Source of the DNA: Adiantum capillus-veneris
Lineage: Eukaryota > Streptophyta > Polypodiopsida > Polypodiales > Pteridaceae
DNA length: 64,000 nt
Direction: 5' to 3'
Assembly (NCBI GenBank): GCA_014529385.2
Contig: CM043957.1
Location: 70,515,003 to 70,579,002 of the forward strand
Below the pieces are notes generated by a model, which saw only the letters and a program-made list of their open reading frames with translations, had not been told where the DNA came from and ran no database searches. Position 1 is the first letter of the stretch. Each line of letters begins with the position of its first letter. The translations under genes and the position numbers were made by a program. Shown here one piece after another: positions 1 through 11,307 of this stretch.

Positions 1-431
1 TTTCTTGGTAGGAGACTTTAATATGGTATGTTCTAGACAAGATAGGCAGGGACCTTCAAGCATTCTGGTAGGAGGGGAGTCAAAGAAACGAGATACTCGG
101 GAAGATAAATGGGCTCTAGTTGATGCATGCAAGGCTGGCCCATGGAGGGATTATGCGAGATTCACTTACCATAGTTTCCAATCCTCCTAGTCTGCTTCCA
201 GTCTTGACATGCTATATTTCTCCTACAACAAGGACTGGGTGTCCTCTTCTCTGCTTTATGCAAGTCCCTGTGAATGAAAGTCTCTCAGATCATTTTCCTC
301 TTCTTGGTTCCTTGGAATTTACTTCAAAAGAAAAACATCAACCACAGGGTCCCAAGAAATTGCTTATCACTTATCCAAGTCTATTTAAAGATGCATTAGG
401 AGAAACTTGGACTCAATTTTGGGCCCTGTAA
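1..431 (+). pseudogene. LINE endonuclease (EEP/APE-type) fragment, broken
   Basis: Remnant of the N-terminal apurinic-like endonuclease of a LINE ORF2, which nicks target DNA to prime reverse transcription. The frame starting at base 5 gives L-V-G-D-F-N-M, the conserved GDFN motif, and continues to a TAG near 188. A second frame (120-431) ends with L-S-D-H-F-P-L, the conserved C-terminal SDH motif. The segment between them (S-S-L-D-M-L-Y-F-S-Y-N-K-D-W) is in the first frame, so at least one stop and one frameshift separate the motifs. The fragment is cut by the left window edge. It probably belongs to the same element as the RT region at 1440-4290, with a foldback repeat lying between. Confidence 0.75.
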
Positions 432-677
432 GAAATGCCAACTTAGCATAGAGAGAGGTAATTATGAAAAATGCAAAAGTTTTTTTTTGGAATTCTATTT
501 CTCATAGTACATACATAAAAGTTTTCTTGATCACTTAAATGCATGCTCGTACAAAATGCTTTTCGAGAGCCCAACTTAAATGTACACAAAAATCCATGTC
601 TGTGAATCTTAATGAGTGATGTGATGTGCGATGAGAGAAAACACATAAGAGTTGTTTTCAAAATACAAAAATAAAAT

Positions 678-950
678 CACGGATGCATCCAAAACGCCCA
701 AAAACCTTAAGATATCTCTTTAAAACGCTGAAATCTGACGTCTCTAGCTCAAGACATAGCATCTCAATGGCCTCTATTCGCTTGGTACTAACCTCATGAG
801 GCCCTAAGCTTAAAAATGATATATCTTCCTCATGAGGTCAGTACCAAGCAAATAAGGCCCTTGAGATGCCATATCTTGACCTAGAGACGTCATATTTCAG
901 TGTTTTAAAGAGCTATCCTAAGGTTTTTGGACGTTCCAGATGTATCCGTG
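678..950. repeat. Long imperfect inverted repeat (foldback/MITE-like)
   Basis: Left arm about 678-801 and right arm about 828-950 are reverse complements with scattered mismatches and a spacer of about 26 bases. Both arms end near ACCTCATGAGG at the loop, and the outer ends read CACGGATGCATCC against a complementary partner. It lies between the LINE endonuclease and RT remnants, so it probably inserted there. No coding capacity. No clear TSD was found, so the superfamily is unknown. Confidence 0.75.
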
Positions 951-986
951 GGCTTTAAAAATGTTATATCTTAATCTTAGGGCCTC

Positions 987-1053
987 ATGTCAGAACCAAG
1001 CGAATAGAGGTCTTAGAGACCCCTCAAGGGCCTCTATTCACTTGGTTTTGACT
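987..1053. repeat. Second, shorter inverted repeat of the same family
   Basis: The stretch at about 989-1012 (contains ACCAAGCGAATAGAGG) is the reverse complement of about 1029-1052 (contains CCTCTATTCACTTGGT), with a short spacer. Both arms are homologous to the inner parts of the larger inverted repeat at 678-950, so this looks like a second, internally deleted copy beside the first. 1054-1440 holds only short AT-rich sequence with a repeated CTTGTGCAAGATG and no recognisable gene. Confidence 0.6.
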
Positions 1054-1439
1054 CCTTCATAGTCTTAAATAGTACCTATTAATCACTATCAAGTACGATC
1101 TATTCGAATTTAAATTGCGAGTACTTCATAAAAGGTGATTGATACTTGTGCAAGATGCACAAGTACAAGTACTTCACTTTATAGGATAGCAACAACATGT
1201 CATAAAAAGGCGTTCGGCGCTTGTGCAAGATGTCATTATCAAGTGCCTTACTTTTCTGATGATAGTGACAATTTCACCAAAATGGTTTTCATGGACATTT
1301 TCAAAATGAGAAAAAAGGTTTTTTCAACGTAACGTTAGCCTTCTTCCTATTGGCTAAGGAGCATTCTCTCACTAGAGCTAAAAGGCCCAAAAATGAGTCC
1401 ATTTCTTTCCTTATGTGCATTTTAAGGCTCTTGTGTCTA

Positions 1440-4290
1440 GTGCCGCCGAAGAGCTAGGCCATGAAATCAATATGGAAAGGTGAGACTCCTAGCAAAGATT
1501 TAGTAAGAAAATTCTAACCTCTATCAAGAGAGTTGGACAACCACTGATTAATAAGGCCAACCTGTAAGCAATTTCAACCGTCAAATCCAGACTTGAGGAG
1601 CTAGGCCAAAAGAAAATGCAAGGCAAGGCCTCTGACCAAGATCTCACGGAATGGATGAAGATCAAGTAGACCTTGCATGAAAGAGATGTGGGAGAGATTA
1701 ATCTCCTATGGTACATGCCAAGGAGAGGAGCATCAAGAGTGAGGAGGCCAACAAAAACACATTGCTCGGGACTATCAAGGTAAGAAAAAGACAAGCTACC
1801 ATCTCTTCCTTGACTGACAACCAAGGAGTTCAAATCACCCAACCTAATCATATGGGCAAAATGATGTTAGATCACCTCAACAAATTATTGGAAAGGAGGA
1901 CTCTCCTTCTCCCACGATCCAAGAGGCGAGGGCTAAGATTTTTGCAGCCACCCAAACATTAGTGGACTTTGACCGCACAAGCTACTTGGAAAGGCCCTTT
2001 ACTTTGAATGACTCTCAAAAAACTGGGAAATGAAAAGTCTCCAGGATGGGATGGAATCATGGTCAAGTTTTCTCAGAGTTATGGGAATGTATGGGCCCGT
2101 CTTTCTCAACATATGTTCAACAAGGCATTTACCAAAGGAACAATGGAATCAAATATAAAGAAAGGGGTTATCAAGCTCATCCCAAAGCAAATTGTGTGCT
2201 CTCAGATCAAACACTAGAGATCTATCACAATGTTGGCGGTAGTATATACGGTATTGGCAAAACTTTTTGTTGAAAAAATGGCCCCCATGTTAGCGGATAT
2301 TATCTCTCCCCACCAACATGAATTTATTAAAGGGAGATCAATTTATGATAATATCATGGAGGCTTTGATAGATATGGATTATGCCAAGTTCAAGAAACAA
2401 GAATGTAACTTCTGCAACTAGACCTAGATAAAGCATATGATAGAATAACCTGGTCATTTGTGCAAGAGACGTTGCAGATCTTGGGATTCGATCCATGAAT
2501 CTGTCAAGCGGTAAGTATTCTTGGTGAAGGTAGCTCCTCTGAATTGCTCTTCAATTCATGAACAATTGGTTGCTTTGATGTAAAGAGATCCATTCGTCAA
2601 GATTTCCCCTTAGTGCCCCTTTGGTTCACAACTTGCACCTATCCTCTAATTGCTATGTTGTAGCAAGTTTCTGCTAGAAGAGAGATTAAAGGGCTTGAAA
2701 CCCAAAATGGTAATCAATTGTTGATTAAGATGTTCGCTAATGATTCTTTACTTTTTCTCCAAGTGGAAGGGGATAATGTAAGAAAGGCCTTGGAGGCAGT
2801 TCAAGTGTTTTCCACATCATCAAGCATCAGGGTCTCAATGTAACATAGAAAAATCAAGACTTATCTCTTTATTAGAAGAAGACAATTTTGATTCCTCAGG
2901 GTGGACTAGAGAAACTATTAAGAGAGGTAATATATTTCAGCACTTGGGGTGCCTATCGAGAAAGAAACTACTCACAAACAAGATTTTTAGAAGAAGACAA
3001 TTTCGATTCCTCAGGGAGGACTAGAGAAACTATTAAGAGAGGTAATATATTTCAGCACTTGGGGTGCCTATCGAGAAAGAAACTATTCACAAACAAGATT
3101 TTTAATGGGTTCAAGAAAAAATTGAAAAGAAAATGAAGTGCTAGGAGTTGATCCGGAGTCCTTTCCATTGCAAGGCTACAATTATTAACACCTTCTTGAT
3201 CCCTTACATTACCTTCACATCACCATTCTTGCAACTATTTTAGAAAAACTAGAGTGCCTTTCTGAAACCAATCAAGGAGTTCTTGTGGAGAAATAAACTA
3301 ACATCAGGCAAACCGTGGCAATGAGGTAAATGGTCGGCAATCACTAAACCTAAGGCTCAGGGTGGTCTTGACATTTTGGAGCCTATCACTCATGGTCTGG
3401 CATTATGTGCAAAACTGTTCTGCACCCTAGCTAATTTAGAAGAGAGCTGGGCTTCTATGCCAAGGGAAATCATTATGGAATCCCGCATGGAGTCTAAAGA
3501 CGGTCCTTGGCTCAACCTTAGTATACAAAACATGCTTCTCCCTCCCATCAATGTAAGGGCTAAATTAGGTGGATTTACAAGGAGATTTATTGATAAATTT
3601 TGTAAAGCCACAGTTTCACTCATGTGGAAGGAAGAGACCAAGTACTAGAAGGGAATGGCTAGGAACTCGTCTCCTTGGGGTCCCATTGAGGAGGGCTTGG
3701 GAATTAATAAGCATCGGATTGAAATAGCCAAGAATCTCAACAACAAGGGCTTTGGCACCATGGATGCTTTTTGAGATTATCAGAATGGGGAGAAGCAATC
3801 CTTGGAGCATCTAAAGCTGAGCATTAGACTTTCACTCCAGGAGGAGATCCTCATAGGAAGAGTTCTAGAAAAAGTGTCAAGCCTAACCCTTCCTCCCTAC
3901 TCCACATCAGTGCATTGGAAATTCTTGGAAGTGGCCTAGAGAAAGGCTTTTTAGTTCACCCAAGACTAAAACTATCTAAGAGAAGATGTGCATTACAGAA
4001 GATGTTTTGAGCACCCCAACAGAAATCTGGGCCAAAAAGTGGACAATAAGCAAATGGAGCCAAGTGTAGTAGGAAACATTTGGAAGGCCAAATGCGATGA
4101 GAAGGACAAAGTTTTCCTTTGAAAGGTGATTTTTGGTTTCATGCCTACCGAGGAAAAAACCAAAGAGAGAGGCTTAGACGAAGGCACCTATATCAGATGT
4201 AAACACCCAATTGAGAGCCTCACGCACCTGTTTTGGGGATGTCTGGCAATCAGAGGCTTCACGAGCTCAGTCTGTAGATAGATGTACACG
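1440..4290 (+). pseudogene. LINE ORF2 reverse transcriptase and zf-RVT region, degenerate
   Basis: Reverse transcriptase of a plant non-LTR retrotransposon, in pieces in all three frames. Motifs in order: G-N-E-K-S-P-G-W-D-G (about 2025-2055), Q-H-E-F-I-K-G-R-S-I-Y-D-N-I (about 2310-2355), L-D-L-D-K-A-Y-D-R (about 2415-2445), I-R-Q-D-F-P-L (about 2590), the active-site block as F-A-N-D-S-L-L-F-L (about 2733), then F-L-W-R-N and P-K-A-Q-G-G-L-D-I after RT (3280-3380). A zinc-binding zf-RVT-like segment spans about 4080-4250 (W-K-A-K-C-D ... C-K-H-P ... L-T-H-L-F-W-G-C). Numerous stops and frameshifts, and the second Asp-box residue is Asn, so it is dead. The part near 1490-2000 is poorly conserved. 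Confidence 0.85.
2872..3101 (+). repeat. 115-bp direct tandem duplication inside the LINE
   Basis: Two adjacent copies (2872-2986 and about 2987-3101) of a 115-base unit starting TTAGAAGAAGACAATTT differ at only a few positions. The unit is not a multiple of three, so the duplication shifts the reading frame. It repeats the LINE segment that reads F-Q-H-L-G-C. The near identity suggests it arose well after the LINE decayed. Confidence 0.85.
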
Positions 4291-4960
4291 CATTTGGACA
4301 CTCTCTTCTTTAAAGGAAATCTTGCAATGGGCTTTAGACGCATCGATAATGAGGATCTCCTGATAGAAATTTATATATTAAGAGCTATGGCTTTAAAACA
4401 GTCTGGCAGTCTAGAAATGTGCTACTTTTTCCTGAAGAAGTGTGATCCGTTGGACAAAGAATAGGTTCTGGAAACTTGCTAGCTAATCCATAGCAGAAGA
4501 AATCAGAAATGCAAGCTTCACAAGACATATTAGGAGGAATCCGTAATAGGTATCTTCAGAAGTTGTAATCTCAAATCCCTTGGGGGGCTTTGCACCCATT
4601 GAACGGACTTTTTTGTATACGCTGGAAACCCCCATGCAAACGATATGCGAGGGGTTGCATGTATTATCTTGAATTAATTCAAATCTAGCTCAAATGAGAA
4701 AGCCACATGCCTTTCTCCTTGTTGTAGCATTTCTCAGATTGATGCACTACTTGCATACATTACGATCACATTCTCGCTCAAAGTTGAGCACTTTGAGAAT
4801 GGGCGGAGTGGTCAAGCCCATTCTAAGCTTCGTAAAACTATGATTTTTTTCTCTTTACTTCAAACTACATTTTGTGCTATTTTTAAGAAGCTTATCTAGA
4901 GGCATTACAACTTTGGCATATCCTTTCAAGACGATGCTATACCACCAAAGGGGTGCTAAG
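4291..4960 (+). mobile_element. LINE 3' end and adjoining repeat shared with 55955-59832
   Basis: Continues downstream of the zf-RVT region. The frame at 4282-4464 (M-Y-T-H-L-D-T-L-F-F) has a clear homologue on the minus strand at 56192-56392, and 4580-4680 (contains TTTGCACCCATTGAACGGAC) matches about 55975-56075 in reverse. The next part, 4690-4960, is homologous in the same orientation to the target sequence at 57110-59832 that was split by three LINE insertions. It therefore serves as an uninterrupted reference for those insertion sites. Confidence 0.65.
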
Positions 4961-5106
4961 AAAGAATAAGGAGCACCTCACTCACACCAGTTTCAAGAGG
5001 TTTCTCCACCTACACCGTCTTGTGCTTCTCCCCTTCCTTGCATGTACCGCACCGCACCGCACACGCACACATCTATGCACATGTGCCCTCACAACTAGTA
5101 TCAGAG
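4961..5106 (+). other. Copia LTR end and primer-binding site
   Basis: The sequence ...CCCTCACA ends at 5093 and is followed by TAGTATCAGAG (5096-5106), a one-mismatch version of the TGGTATCAGAG primer site complementary to initiator tRNA-Met used by plant copia elements. This marks the end of a 5' LTR whose start I cannot place. It precedes the gag pseudogene at 5788. Leader 5107-5787 carries no obvious motif. Confidence 0.55.
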
Positions 5107-5787
5107 ATTTGGTGACGCGTGCGTGATAGCTTCCTGGCGAGATGGAAGTGACGGAGCTCGACTATGGCGGCTTGAGCTCAACGGAGGTGGATATGGCTTG
5201 GCGGCTTTAGATCTTAGCTTAGGCATGTATATTAAGTTTGTATAGAGCTTGTGTAGCAAGCCATTGCTGAATTTTTCAGAGAAAGAGTGGGAACACAAAG
5301 TGCTGCAGCTTGTTTTTGCTGTTCTTGGCTCCTACAATGTTTTTTGCAAATCTTCGTCACACGGAGTCGGATGGATATGATCCAGAAGTCTAGGTTGGGG
5401 TTTTGGAACATTCCAAACGCGATGGTGATGTTCATTTCTTGAGATTCTGATTAGAAGTACATCATGTGCAATAGAAATAAGTTTATGCTGCATTTTTGGA
5501 TCGAAAACGGATGTTTTTGGCATATCTCTCACACCCAAACTCAGATATATGTGATCCAAGAGTCTACCTTGGGGTTTTGGAATGTTGCAGAAGTGTTGGT
5601 CATATCAAAATTTTAAAATTTTGAGTGTTTAATTTTTTTTGCAGTAGCCTGTCAATAATGTCGACATATTCAGGTCTTGCAGTTCATTCCCACATCAAAA
5701 TTTATGTCAGTGCCGTTTTTTACATAACAAAGTCCCATACAGTATTCTTCGGATTGTGCTATATAGCACGCGTTAGTCTCGTTTTAT

Positions 5788-7060
5788 TTGTCCTCTTTTT
5801 GGGTAGCTTTCACATCAGATGTAGAGGATAAATTGGATGGGGATAATTACGCAATGTGGGCTTACATGATGCAGCGTGTTCTTGTGTCAAAGGGAGTTCA
5901 GAATGTTGTGCATGGCATTGATGTACACCCTAGTTCTGAGGATACAGGCGATGTTGAGGATGTTGCCATTTTTGGTGATAGGATTACAGCTGCTAGAGTT
6001 GTTTTTTCTACGGTTGGGCAAGCTCCTTGGGATGTTAGATATGTGTAGGCTCAAGCATTGATTGCAGTATCTATGAAGTGCACTATTACTCCTCTCATTC
6101 TCTTAGCTAAATCTGTAAAACAGGCTTGGGATATTTTGTGTGGTCTTTATGCAAGTCTCAATGAGGCTAAAATTGCATTGCTTCTAAAGAGTTGGAATCA
6201 AAAATTATGCATGAGGAAGATGAAATGGACACTTTCCTTGTTGGTATCAAGGATATCAATGAGCAACGTATTTCTGTAGGTGAAGTCATTTTTTACAATT
6301 CCCTCGTGCAGACTGTTGTTGATACTTTGCCAAATTCTTACCAGACTTTTGCTAGTACTTGGAGACTTATGACCCAAGGAAATCCTGAAGTTGTCAAGTT
6401 TGATGCATTGTGCACATAGTCACTTTCAAGAAAAAAACAGGGCTAAACAACATGCAGTTGAACAAGCCTTTATCGTTGCTCAAAGAAAAAGTGGAAACAG
6501 CAATATAGCCACTTCTCATGGTTCTCCGGTGAGTGGAAAATCACCTATTTCCAATGCTTCTGTTGGCAATACCTCATCTAGGAATTCTAGTAAAAAGGGA
6601 AAAAAGAACATGCGTTGCCATTATTGTAAATATAATGATCGCTTGATCAAGCAGTGTCCAAAATTGAAGGCAAAAGAGGCTAACAAGAAAGAGGTTGGTT
6701 CCACTACAAGTGCAACAATCGTAGAGTCTTTAGTGAAAGGAGATTGTGATGATGATGTAGATGCAGAATGGGCTTTTAGTGCAGAGTGCACTTATGATCC
6801 TTCTGCCCATGATGCAAGCATGTCAGTTGTTGCTACAGATGCTCATGTGTGGTACTTTGACAGTGGTGCTACAAAGCACATTACCTCTCATCGTGACTTG
6901 TTTACCTCTCTCAAGGATGTCCCTCATGGAAATTCAGTCACTTGTGCCAACAATGTCTCTTATCCGGTCAAGGGATTTGGAAAGATTATGCTGACTGTTG
7001 CTGTGAATTGAAGTTCTTTCACACTTATTGATGCACTTTATGTACCTAAGAAAGCAGTAA
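5788..7060 (+). pseudogene. Ty1/copia gag-protease, broken
   Basis: Gag begins around K-L-D-G-D-N-Y-A-M-W-A-Y-M-M (about 5830), typical of the copia UBN2/retrotran_gag family. It is interrupted by TAG at 6046-6048 and by frameshifts near 6190 and 6415. The zinc knuckle near 6610-6660 reads C-H-Y-C-K-Y-N-D-R-L-I-K-Q-C, with the usual His lost and the spacing shortened. The aspartic protease motif W-Y-F-D-S-G-A-T-K-H is at about 6850-6880. Frame is lost near 7010, and homology stops near 7060 where the sequence switches to reverse-strand RT. Confidence 0.85.
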
Positions 7061-7700
7061 CAATGTCTGATTGATGTACATCCCATCCAAAATGAGCTAC
7101 CAATGCACATAGAAAATTCATAGTAGTCATATGAAAAGTGGGAGTAAAAGTCTCTTCATAATCTATGCCTTTCTCTTGTGCATAGGCTTCTGCAACAAGG
7201 CTAGTCTTATAGCGATCAATCTCACTATCTAGCTTGCATTTCAACTTATAAACCCACTTTGTACCAATGGCCTTTTTGCCAGGAGGCAAATCACATAAAG
7301 TCCATGTGTCATTTTCTATAAGTGCATCATATTCTAATTGCATGGTAGCCATCCAATTTTTTGAATTTTGTGCTTTATCAAAAGATAGAGGTTCATCTAT
7401 ATTACATAAGCTAAAAACAGCCAAAGCATAACAATTTGATGCATAATATGCATGGTGAAAACCTGAACGAGTACGACTAGACAAATGTGCATCCAATTTA
7501 CTATCACACAAAGTATGCACCTGCCATTTTGGCATACCTCCATCCTGCTCATTCTTATTCCTTTCCACAAAACATTTTCAGAAACCCCCATAGGCTATTC
7601 ATTTGCCTCATTGGAATTTACATTTAGTTTCCACCACTAAAAAGAGGCAACAAATTGTCAAAATGTCATGTGAGCTTACATTACTGTCATTAAATGTCTT
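7040..7700 (-). pseudogene. Ty1/copia reverse transcriptase N-terminal part, inverted
   Basis: On the minus strand, 7568-7040 reads the start of a copia RT: N-D-T-W-T-L-C-D-L-P, G-K-K-A-I-G-T-K-W-V-Y-K, Y-A-Q-E-K-G-I-D-Y-E-E-T-F-T-P, and W-D-V-H-Q-S-D-I-V-T-A-F-L (normally QMDVKTAFL). The frame is open for 176 codons, but the protein is truncated before the YVDD box. Upstream on the minus strand (7570-7700) is weak linker sequence. It faces the forward gag-protease head to head, so an inversion has joined two parts of one element or of two related elements. Several conserved residues are changed, for example A-R-L-V-A-K-G to T-S-L-V-A-E-A. Confidence 0.85.
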
Positions 7701-7719
7701 GTGAGCAAGTGCAAATACA

Positions 7720-8117
7720 GACAAAAGGTTCTTTTTTCTTGAATGGTGATATATTAGGTTCTTCTTCGATATAATGGAGAGTCTACTCGGGACAAGGTGG
7801 CGATCGGTGACAACGTCAGCTCCTTGGTGGCAGCCCGGGATAGGGACTCGAGCCTCAACTGTAGTTCTGTATCGTGATCCTTCGGATTTATCTAACTCAC
7901 GGAATTATCTAACTCATTGCTATTGTTTGAGCTTCTTTTTGGTATGGGCTTGCCTCCCATGTTCGGGCATTCATCTTTTTGTATCTATGAATGAGGATAT
8001 GATGTTCTACTTGGTGTTGTGATGCCCCAGCTCGAGTGATTGAGCAGGGTTTTGCATGTAAATTTTTTGATTTGCTTAAGGTATTCTCACTCACTATTGT
8101 GAGTTTTGCACCCAAAA
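7720..8117 (+). mobile_element. Probable 5'-truncated LINE 3' end
   Basis: The right end (about 8080-8116) has CTCACTATTGTGAG followed by TTTTGCACCCAAAAAAG, matching the hairpin-plus-A-tract tail of the LINE insertions at 55539-60815. The body has no recognisable domain, and neither its left boundary nor a TSD could be fixed. Confidence 0.45.
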
Positions 8118-8198
8118 AAGAAGTACATCCACATGAATGTGCTTAACAAGACAAAAAGCTAGAAAACAATCTTGTAGATGTCATGCAAAAATATTTCT

Positions 8199-8283
8199 AA
8201 AGCAAGATTCCAGCAATACTACTATGAAGGTTTTACATAATCTAGATAGAAAGCAAGATTCCAGCAATACTACTATGAAGGTC
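8199..8283 (+). repeat. 51-bp tandem duplication
   Basis: A block starting AAAGCAAGATTCCAGCAATA occurs at 8199 and again at 8250, identical over about 34 bases, separated by a short unique piece. Small local duplication; no coding significance seen. Confidence 0.8.
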
Positions 8284-8539
8284 GATCCCTCCACCTCAAT
8301 CCCAACAATATCCATATTAATCCCCTAGGGCTCAAATGATTTTAAAAGAGTTCACCGATGCTCGATTTTTTTTTCCTGGGAAAACTTGGAAAAGCTACCC
8401 ATGAGAAATTTTAGAGGTAAATTGACTAGATTTGAAGGTTTTTACACTAAATTTTTCTCAAAATCTAGAGGTAGATCTCAAAATTTGTAGGCGGGATTAC
8501 TCTAAACCTAGATTTTTTTTTCGAGCACAAGAGGTCATG

Positions 8540-8927
8540 TTTTCTTTGTTGGGATCAAGTTCGAGTCCGTACACAAATACTTTTGTTGGAATGCCAGAAA
8601 GATCACATGTTTAGGTGCTTGCCAATTGTAATTCAAAATTGTGGTTATGTTTGTGAAGGTTTGGGTAAGTTGCAACTCAAAGGTCACTATGTCCTTTTGG
8701 GGATTATGGGTTTTCTTTAGACCCATAACGTGCAAAAGAAGTCATAAACCATTGGGAGCTCAATAGCTGGTTTAAAGGTTGTAAGAATGTCCCAAAACTT
8801 AAAAGTTGCATCTAACAAGAGAGATTGCCCTTGTCTATTTAGGCTCTTTTCACATTCGGTTTCTAGACACTCACTACTACAAGGTGTTCCTCGTGCTCAT
8901 AAAAGCATTTTCCTTTTCACCTAAACA

Positions 8928-8964
<37 letters not shown>

Positions 8965-9025
8965 TCCTCGTCGGCTAGATCTTTAAGGTCTCTTGGGATA
9001 GTTCCCCACAACGTTAAAACTCCCT

Positions 9026-9068
<43 letters not shown>

Positions 9069-9085
9069 TTAATCTCAATTCTTAT
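8540..9085 (+). repeat. Dispersed repeat with (CT)n tracts, second copy at 54490-54930
   Basis: Segments such as CACTATGTCCTTTTGG, CTTGTCTATTTAGGCT and CCTAAACAAATCCTCTCTC recur in the same order at 54490-54830. Both copies carry (CT)n at the same place (here 8932-8960 and 9030-9061) followed by AAATCACT..AATCTCAATTCTT. Boundaries are unknown. It may be an LTR or leader of an unidentified retroelement. Confidence 0.6.
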
Positions 9086-9511
9086 GTTCCTATGACGTTA
9101 AAATTGCTCTTCTTTTTGTTCTTCTTCAAGAGGCTCAATAGTTCTACTCCATATGAAAGACTAGAAGTCCCCCCATCTAAACATAATATGAAGCCACATT
9201 TCAAAGTACCTTGTATCTTTTTAAGTTCTAAGCTATCTTATTTCAAATACGGAGGACCACATTTAAACCATTTTAGGACTTTCTTCCTGGCTACTATATA
9301 ACTACTATACTCGCTCCACTTTCATTAAGTGGAATCTACATAAATTCCCCTTCACGTTTCCTCCTTTCCAAAAGGGAAACCAAGCCACCATGTTTCCTCC
9401 TTTCCCAAAGGGAAACCAAGCCACCATGCCCCCAAAGTTCAGGCCCTTGTGTTGTATTGCGTACATTCCTTCCTGTTCGTGAGCATCACCATGCCCACTC
9501 ATGAAGCGTGC

Positions 9512-9514
<3 letters not shown>

Positions 9515-9562
<48 letters not shown>
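9515..9562 (+). repeat. (GA)n microsatellite
   Basis: About 48 bases of uninterrupted GA/AG dinucleotides. A 30-base direct duplication containing AAAGGGAAACCAAGCCACCA lies just upstream (9365-9427). Confidence 0.95.
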
Positions 9563-9564
<2 letters not shown>

Positions 9565-10742
9565 CAATTAATCCCCCTCCTGCCAGCTTCGTGTTGCCCT
9601 ACAACCCCCTAGCCTACAATGAGGTGATCTCCCTATAGCTTGCTCCTCATGCAATTGCTCACAGACGAACATCCTCCACTGCATTGTAGTGTACCTCTGG
9701 CCCTTGTGCAAGCGACATCCGCCCTCGGTGTCACCATCGCCTCGAAGCTGCCTTGTGCTCCCCCTCCTCCACCATTGCCTCATGTCTCTCGCTTGCAATC
9801 GACGGCTCCATTGCCTTTTAACTTGCATGCTTTTGCCCCTTTCCACTGTATTGCCAACAAAAAATCCCTTCGTGACTTGACACAGAACAACAGCTAAGCA
9901 AGCCGTTGACGGCTCGCCCCATGCCAGATTTCTCTCTCTCACACACACACACACACAGAGTAGGCTTGCCTCTACATGGCCTGGCTTCACTCTCAATCCC
10001 TGCAATTCGCCTCCGATTCTCGCTGGCACCTCTGTGATCCGCTTTAACCTCATGCATCTCTCTCGCAAGTTGTCCTATGCATGCAACACGTTTCAATTGC
10101 AAAGCCTCGTCCTCTGTGTCTCTCTCAGTCTCTCTTTCCACGTGACATTTGTGCCCCTTTTCCTCAAAACTATAGGACTGAGATTTGTTTTGTATTCTCT
10201 CCTGCTAAAGCCCACGGTATCTTCCTTGATTCCCCTTAACGAACACGAGGTACCACCCTACTAGATCCTCCTACTAGTTTGACCCATGAAACTCTAGACA
10301 TGTTCCTTTGTCCATGCAACACCTATAGGTAAAGATAATACACTTTCCATGCTTTCTTCACTTTGGTTCGTCTGATGACCGTCACGTACTCCCCAGGAAT
10401 GTCCTTTAGAGGCCTCCTTTGTGATGTCAACATTGAAAGGTTGTTGCCAAGCCTCCTAGAACTTGGTGAGGTTAAAATTGCAAGATAACTTCTTTTCCTG
10501 CTTTGGTGAGCAAGGCTGTGGAGATCGAGTGCAGTGTAACTTGGTCGCTAATGGTCAAGATATCTTCTATTCTTGTCTCAAGACCATCGCTATTCTATCA
10601 TGATGCTACACATGTTGGTGCGATGATGGCTTTCCTTGATCCTGCTGGGATGCTACATGAATTGGTATTATCTCCTAAGTACTAATTGGTGGCTCATAAA
10701 TCTTTAACTTGGATTTATTTACGAGGTAGATTTCTTGATTTA
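9563..10742. other. No recognisable gene
   Basis: Mixed-composition sequence with a (CA)n patch near 9938-9957. Open frames here (for example minus 9568-10068) are short, overlap on both strands and show no family motif, so I leave them out. Confidence 0.6.
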
Positions 10743-11217
10743 TCAGCGTTGGGTTTTGACCAAGCCATTGCTAAACACGTCGGGAATGTGATATGGCCCT
10801 AACCATTCAATGGTCACATTGGGTTTCTTATATTTCATTTTACCATTGTACCATAACACTAGATCTCCCTTGTCCAACTCCTTTTTGAAACCGTGATCAT
10901 GATGGTTCTTGTCTTTGCTTTGCTTGAATCGTAACATCAAAGTGTAGATTGGGGTAACCCCCTTCTCTAGCCTCTCTGGATGGTGTCTCAACAATATGGG
11001 TGTGTTTTAGGTCATATCCAATAGCTGCCTTGAGACTAGGAACATACAATTCAAAAGGCACAATTGCTTCATGGCCATAGAGTAACCCGATTGGCATATG
11101 TTGTGCAGTAACCTTGAAAGCTATCGTGGATCTCCATAAGTGGCATGTATCCCAGAAAGGCCTTTGGTGAATATGCCATGGTAGTGACTGTGCTTCAACG
11201 TTTTCTAGAAATTTCAA
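10743..11217 (-). pseudogene. Ty3/gypsy integrase C-terminal fragment
   Basis: Minus-strand frames read A-F-K-V-T-A-Q-H-M-P, G-L-L-Y-G-H-E-A-I-V-P-F-E-L and Y-V-P-S-L, the stretch that follows the catalytic core in Ty3 integrases. After a frameshift near 10980 they continue with K-G-D-L-V-L-W-Y, W-L-G-P-Y-H-I-P-D-V-F and N-G-L-V-K-T, the GPY/F-like domain, ending at a stop at 10743. No catalytic DDE residues remain, and neither the upstream pol nor an LTR was recognised beside it. An isolated fossil. Confidence 0.8.
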
Positions 11218-11267
11218 ATTTTTGGGATTTTTTCAAAACCGGATCAAAAAGGAGGGAAGTTGGAGGT

Positions 11268-11268
<1 letters not shown>

Positions 11269-11307
<39 letters not shown>
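11269..11307 (+). repeat. Poly(C) run, 39 bases
   Basis: Uninterrupted C run (G on the other strand) followed by ACCCCACC. One of four such runs in the window. Confidence 0.9.

Noticed and set aside
2872-3101. CRISPR-like or satellite array
   Set aside because: Only two direct copies without spacers, inside a eukaryotic LINE; a simple duplication. No CRISPR-like pattern exists anywhere in the window.
9568-10264. Several frames up to 166 codons on both strands
   Set aside because: Overlapping frames in GC-richer low-complexity sequence without family motifs; treated as chance.
10034-10264. 76-codon plus-strand frame as a small secreted protein
   Set aside because: The hydrophobic run comes from a TC-rich tract and no conserved feature supports coding.
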